DNA of 22,535 nucleotides from Candidatus Woesearchaeota archaeon (GTDB lineage Archaea > Nanobdellota > Nanobdellia > Woesearchaeales > GW2011-AR15). Numbering within the stretch: position 1 is the first letter of the stretch; each line of letters opens with the position of its first letter. Under the pieces are notes generated by a model that was not told where the DNA came from, did no database searches, and was given only the letters and a program-made list of their open reading frames with translations. Where the stretch lies: assembly GCA_023701075.1 (NCBI GenBank), contig JAMPXQ010000003.1:1-22535 (forward strand). Direction: 5' to 3'. The translations under genes were made by a program, and so were the position numbers. Positions 21,599 to 22,535 of this stretch are shown here, in pieces.

Positions 21599-21605
21599 TT
21601 TTTTT
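21599..21605 (+). terminator. T-run terminator after lipoprotein 3
   Basis: Seven Ts directly follow the stop codon and further T-rich tracts follow to about 21630; the next gene is convergent. Confidence 0.5.
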
Positions 21606-21694
21606 CTAATCTTTTATGGTTTTTATTTAGTCTTCTCATAGGTCTTTTTCTATAGATTGTCCTATTGACATGGGTAATAAATAGGATTAGGTGA

Positions 21695-22535
21695 TTATCG
21701 GAGTTCGTTTCCTAAGATGTTCCTGAATTTCTCTTTTAGTTCAAGCTCTCTTTGATAATACTTCTCTTTCACTTCTTTTAGTTCATGCAAATATCTTCCA
21801 AGGTCCTTATTCAGTGACTCTATCCTGGTCTTATATTCGATCTCTCTATCAAGGAACTCTTTTGCGATCTTCTTGACTTTGTTCTCAGCTTCCTGCTTTA
21901 TTTCAGAGATCTTCTGGTTTAGTACATTCTTGTTTGCGAGAGTGAACTTATGCATGTCCTCGATCTTTCTGCTCTGTTGGATGGTCAGTTCTCTTAATCT
22001 CTTATTGTCCTCTTCAGCCTTCATGACCATCTCATTTAGGTTCTTGTTCCTTGCAATGATGGCAAGATTTCTCTGTTTTTCAATCTCGATATTTTTCTTG
22101 TTCTCGAGTTTTAGCTCTTCAAATTCCTTTATGGTCAGCCTATGCTTTTCAGTGTGTATCTTATAGTTATTGTTCACTTCAAGGAGCTTTTTTTGGAAGC
22201 TCTTCTTTAGGAGGAACTGTGTTCTTAGTTCCTGCATCCGAAGAGCTTTGTTCTCTTTTTTCAGCGCTTCTATCTGGTTCTCAAAAAAAGGCATCCTCTT
22301 ATTTTTTTCACGTTCATAATCAAGTTTTTTTGTAAGGATGCTTATTACCTTGCCATAATCTATCCTGATCTTCTCCTGCAGTCTTGTGAATTGCAGGTCT
22401 TTCTCATCAAGGAGATGTATCAGGTCATTGATCTTGTTCTTTAATACGGCGCTGTCTTGCGCCTTTAGAATCATGGCTTTGAGCTTCTTGTTGTCCTGCT
22501 CAAGCTTTTTTATCTCTTCATAATTGTTTAGGATC
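21695..22535 (-). CDS. long coiled-coil protein, N-terminus outside window
   Basis: The frame stays open to the window edge upstream of the ATG at 22474 (the 20 extra codons read as more coiled coil), so the gene is 5'-truncated here. About 279 residues are visible, almost entirely alpha-helical with heptad-like spacing of Leu, Ile and Met among Lys and Glu (for example LKKENKALRMQELRTQFLLK and LNKDLGRYLHELKEVKEKYY), ending GNELR. No globular domain, signal or catalytic motif can be seen. Possible roles include scaffolding, cell shape or chromosome organisation, but nothing in the visible part decides. Confidence 0.75.
   Translation of the reverse strand, partial: ILNNYEEIKKLEQDNKKLKAMILKAQDSAVLKNKINDLIHLLDEKDLQFTRLQEKIRIDYGKVISILTKKLDYEREKNKRMPFFENQIEALKKENKALRMQELRTQFLLKKSFQKKLLEVNNNYKIHTEKHRLTIKEFEELKLENKKNIEIEKQRNLAIIARNKNLNEMVMKAEEDNKRLRELTIQQSRKIEDMHKFTLANKNVLNQKISEIKQEAENKVKKIAKEFLDREIEYKTRIESLNKDLGRYLHELKEVKEKYYQRELELKEKFRNILGNELR

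Noticed and set aside
21661..21685. inverted repeat CCTATT...AATAGG between convergent genes
   Set aside because: Only six AT-rich pairs with a 13-base loop; expected by chance in such sequence.

Overview
The window looks like a chromosomal segment from an archaeon, most likely a DPANN-type lineage such as Woesearchaeota or Pacearchaeota. The lineage is an inference from gene content, not from a marker tree. Archaeal signs are the ribosomal proteins L34e and L14e, pelota, a Hef helicase-nuclease, an ADP-forming acyl-CoA synthetase pair, a TrmB-family regulator, a stand-alone RAM domain and an EMC3/DUF106 membrane protein. Promoters are archaeal too: TATA boxes lie about 25-28 bases upstream of many start codons, implying leaderless mRNAs. 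Genes inside operons instead use GGTG/GAGG-type ribosome sites or overlapping starts. There are no tRNA or rRNA genes, CRISPR arrays, transposases or phage genes.

Layout. 1-758: end of DNA topoisomerase I with zinc ribbons. 788-1715 (minus): a four-helix membrane protein followed by a 50-residue zinc-ribbon protein. 1716-2001: intergenic, with copy A of a 101-base repeated element. 2002-3274 (minus): scpB preceded by an overlapping conserved hypothetical gene. 3439-3672: stand-alone RAM protein. 3804-5523: two overlapping SDR-fold oxidoreductases. 5628-6647: methyltransferase-TPR fusion. 6683-8854 (minus): Hef. 8947-10475: EMC3-like protein, L34e and L14e, a piece of the archaeal ribosomal/secretion neighbourhood. 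10476-10828: 353 bases without a gene, holding copy B of the repeated element. 10829-11641 (minus): TrmB-like regulator, divergent from 11778-13761, the beta and alpha subunits of ADP-forming acetyl(acyl)-CoA synthetase; a 22-base palindrome sits over the regulator promoter. 13755-15508 (minus): pelota and an alpha/beta hydrolase coupled by an ATGA overlap. 15561-21598: a 6-kb block of envelope genes. 21695-22535 (minus): a coiled-coil protein running off the window.

The best candidate for an undescribed system is the envelope block. It encodes a single-pass anchored beta-repeat protein, a polytopic membrane protein with a large cysteine-containing ectodomain, and three paralogous lipoproteins. 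The polytopic protein's ectodomain appears to share the layout of the lipoproteins, so the block may encode a surface complex built from four versions of one domain. Its membrane module also has codon use sharply different from the rest of the same gene, suggesting module replacement. The other notable non-coding finding is the 101-base element present twice in the same orientation; base changes between the copies preserve a helix only if the minus strand is the RNA.
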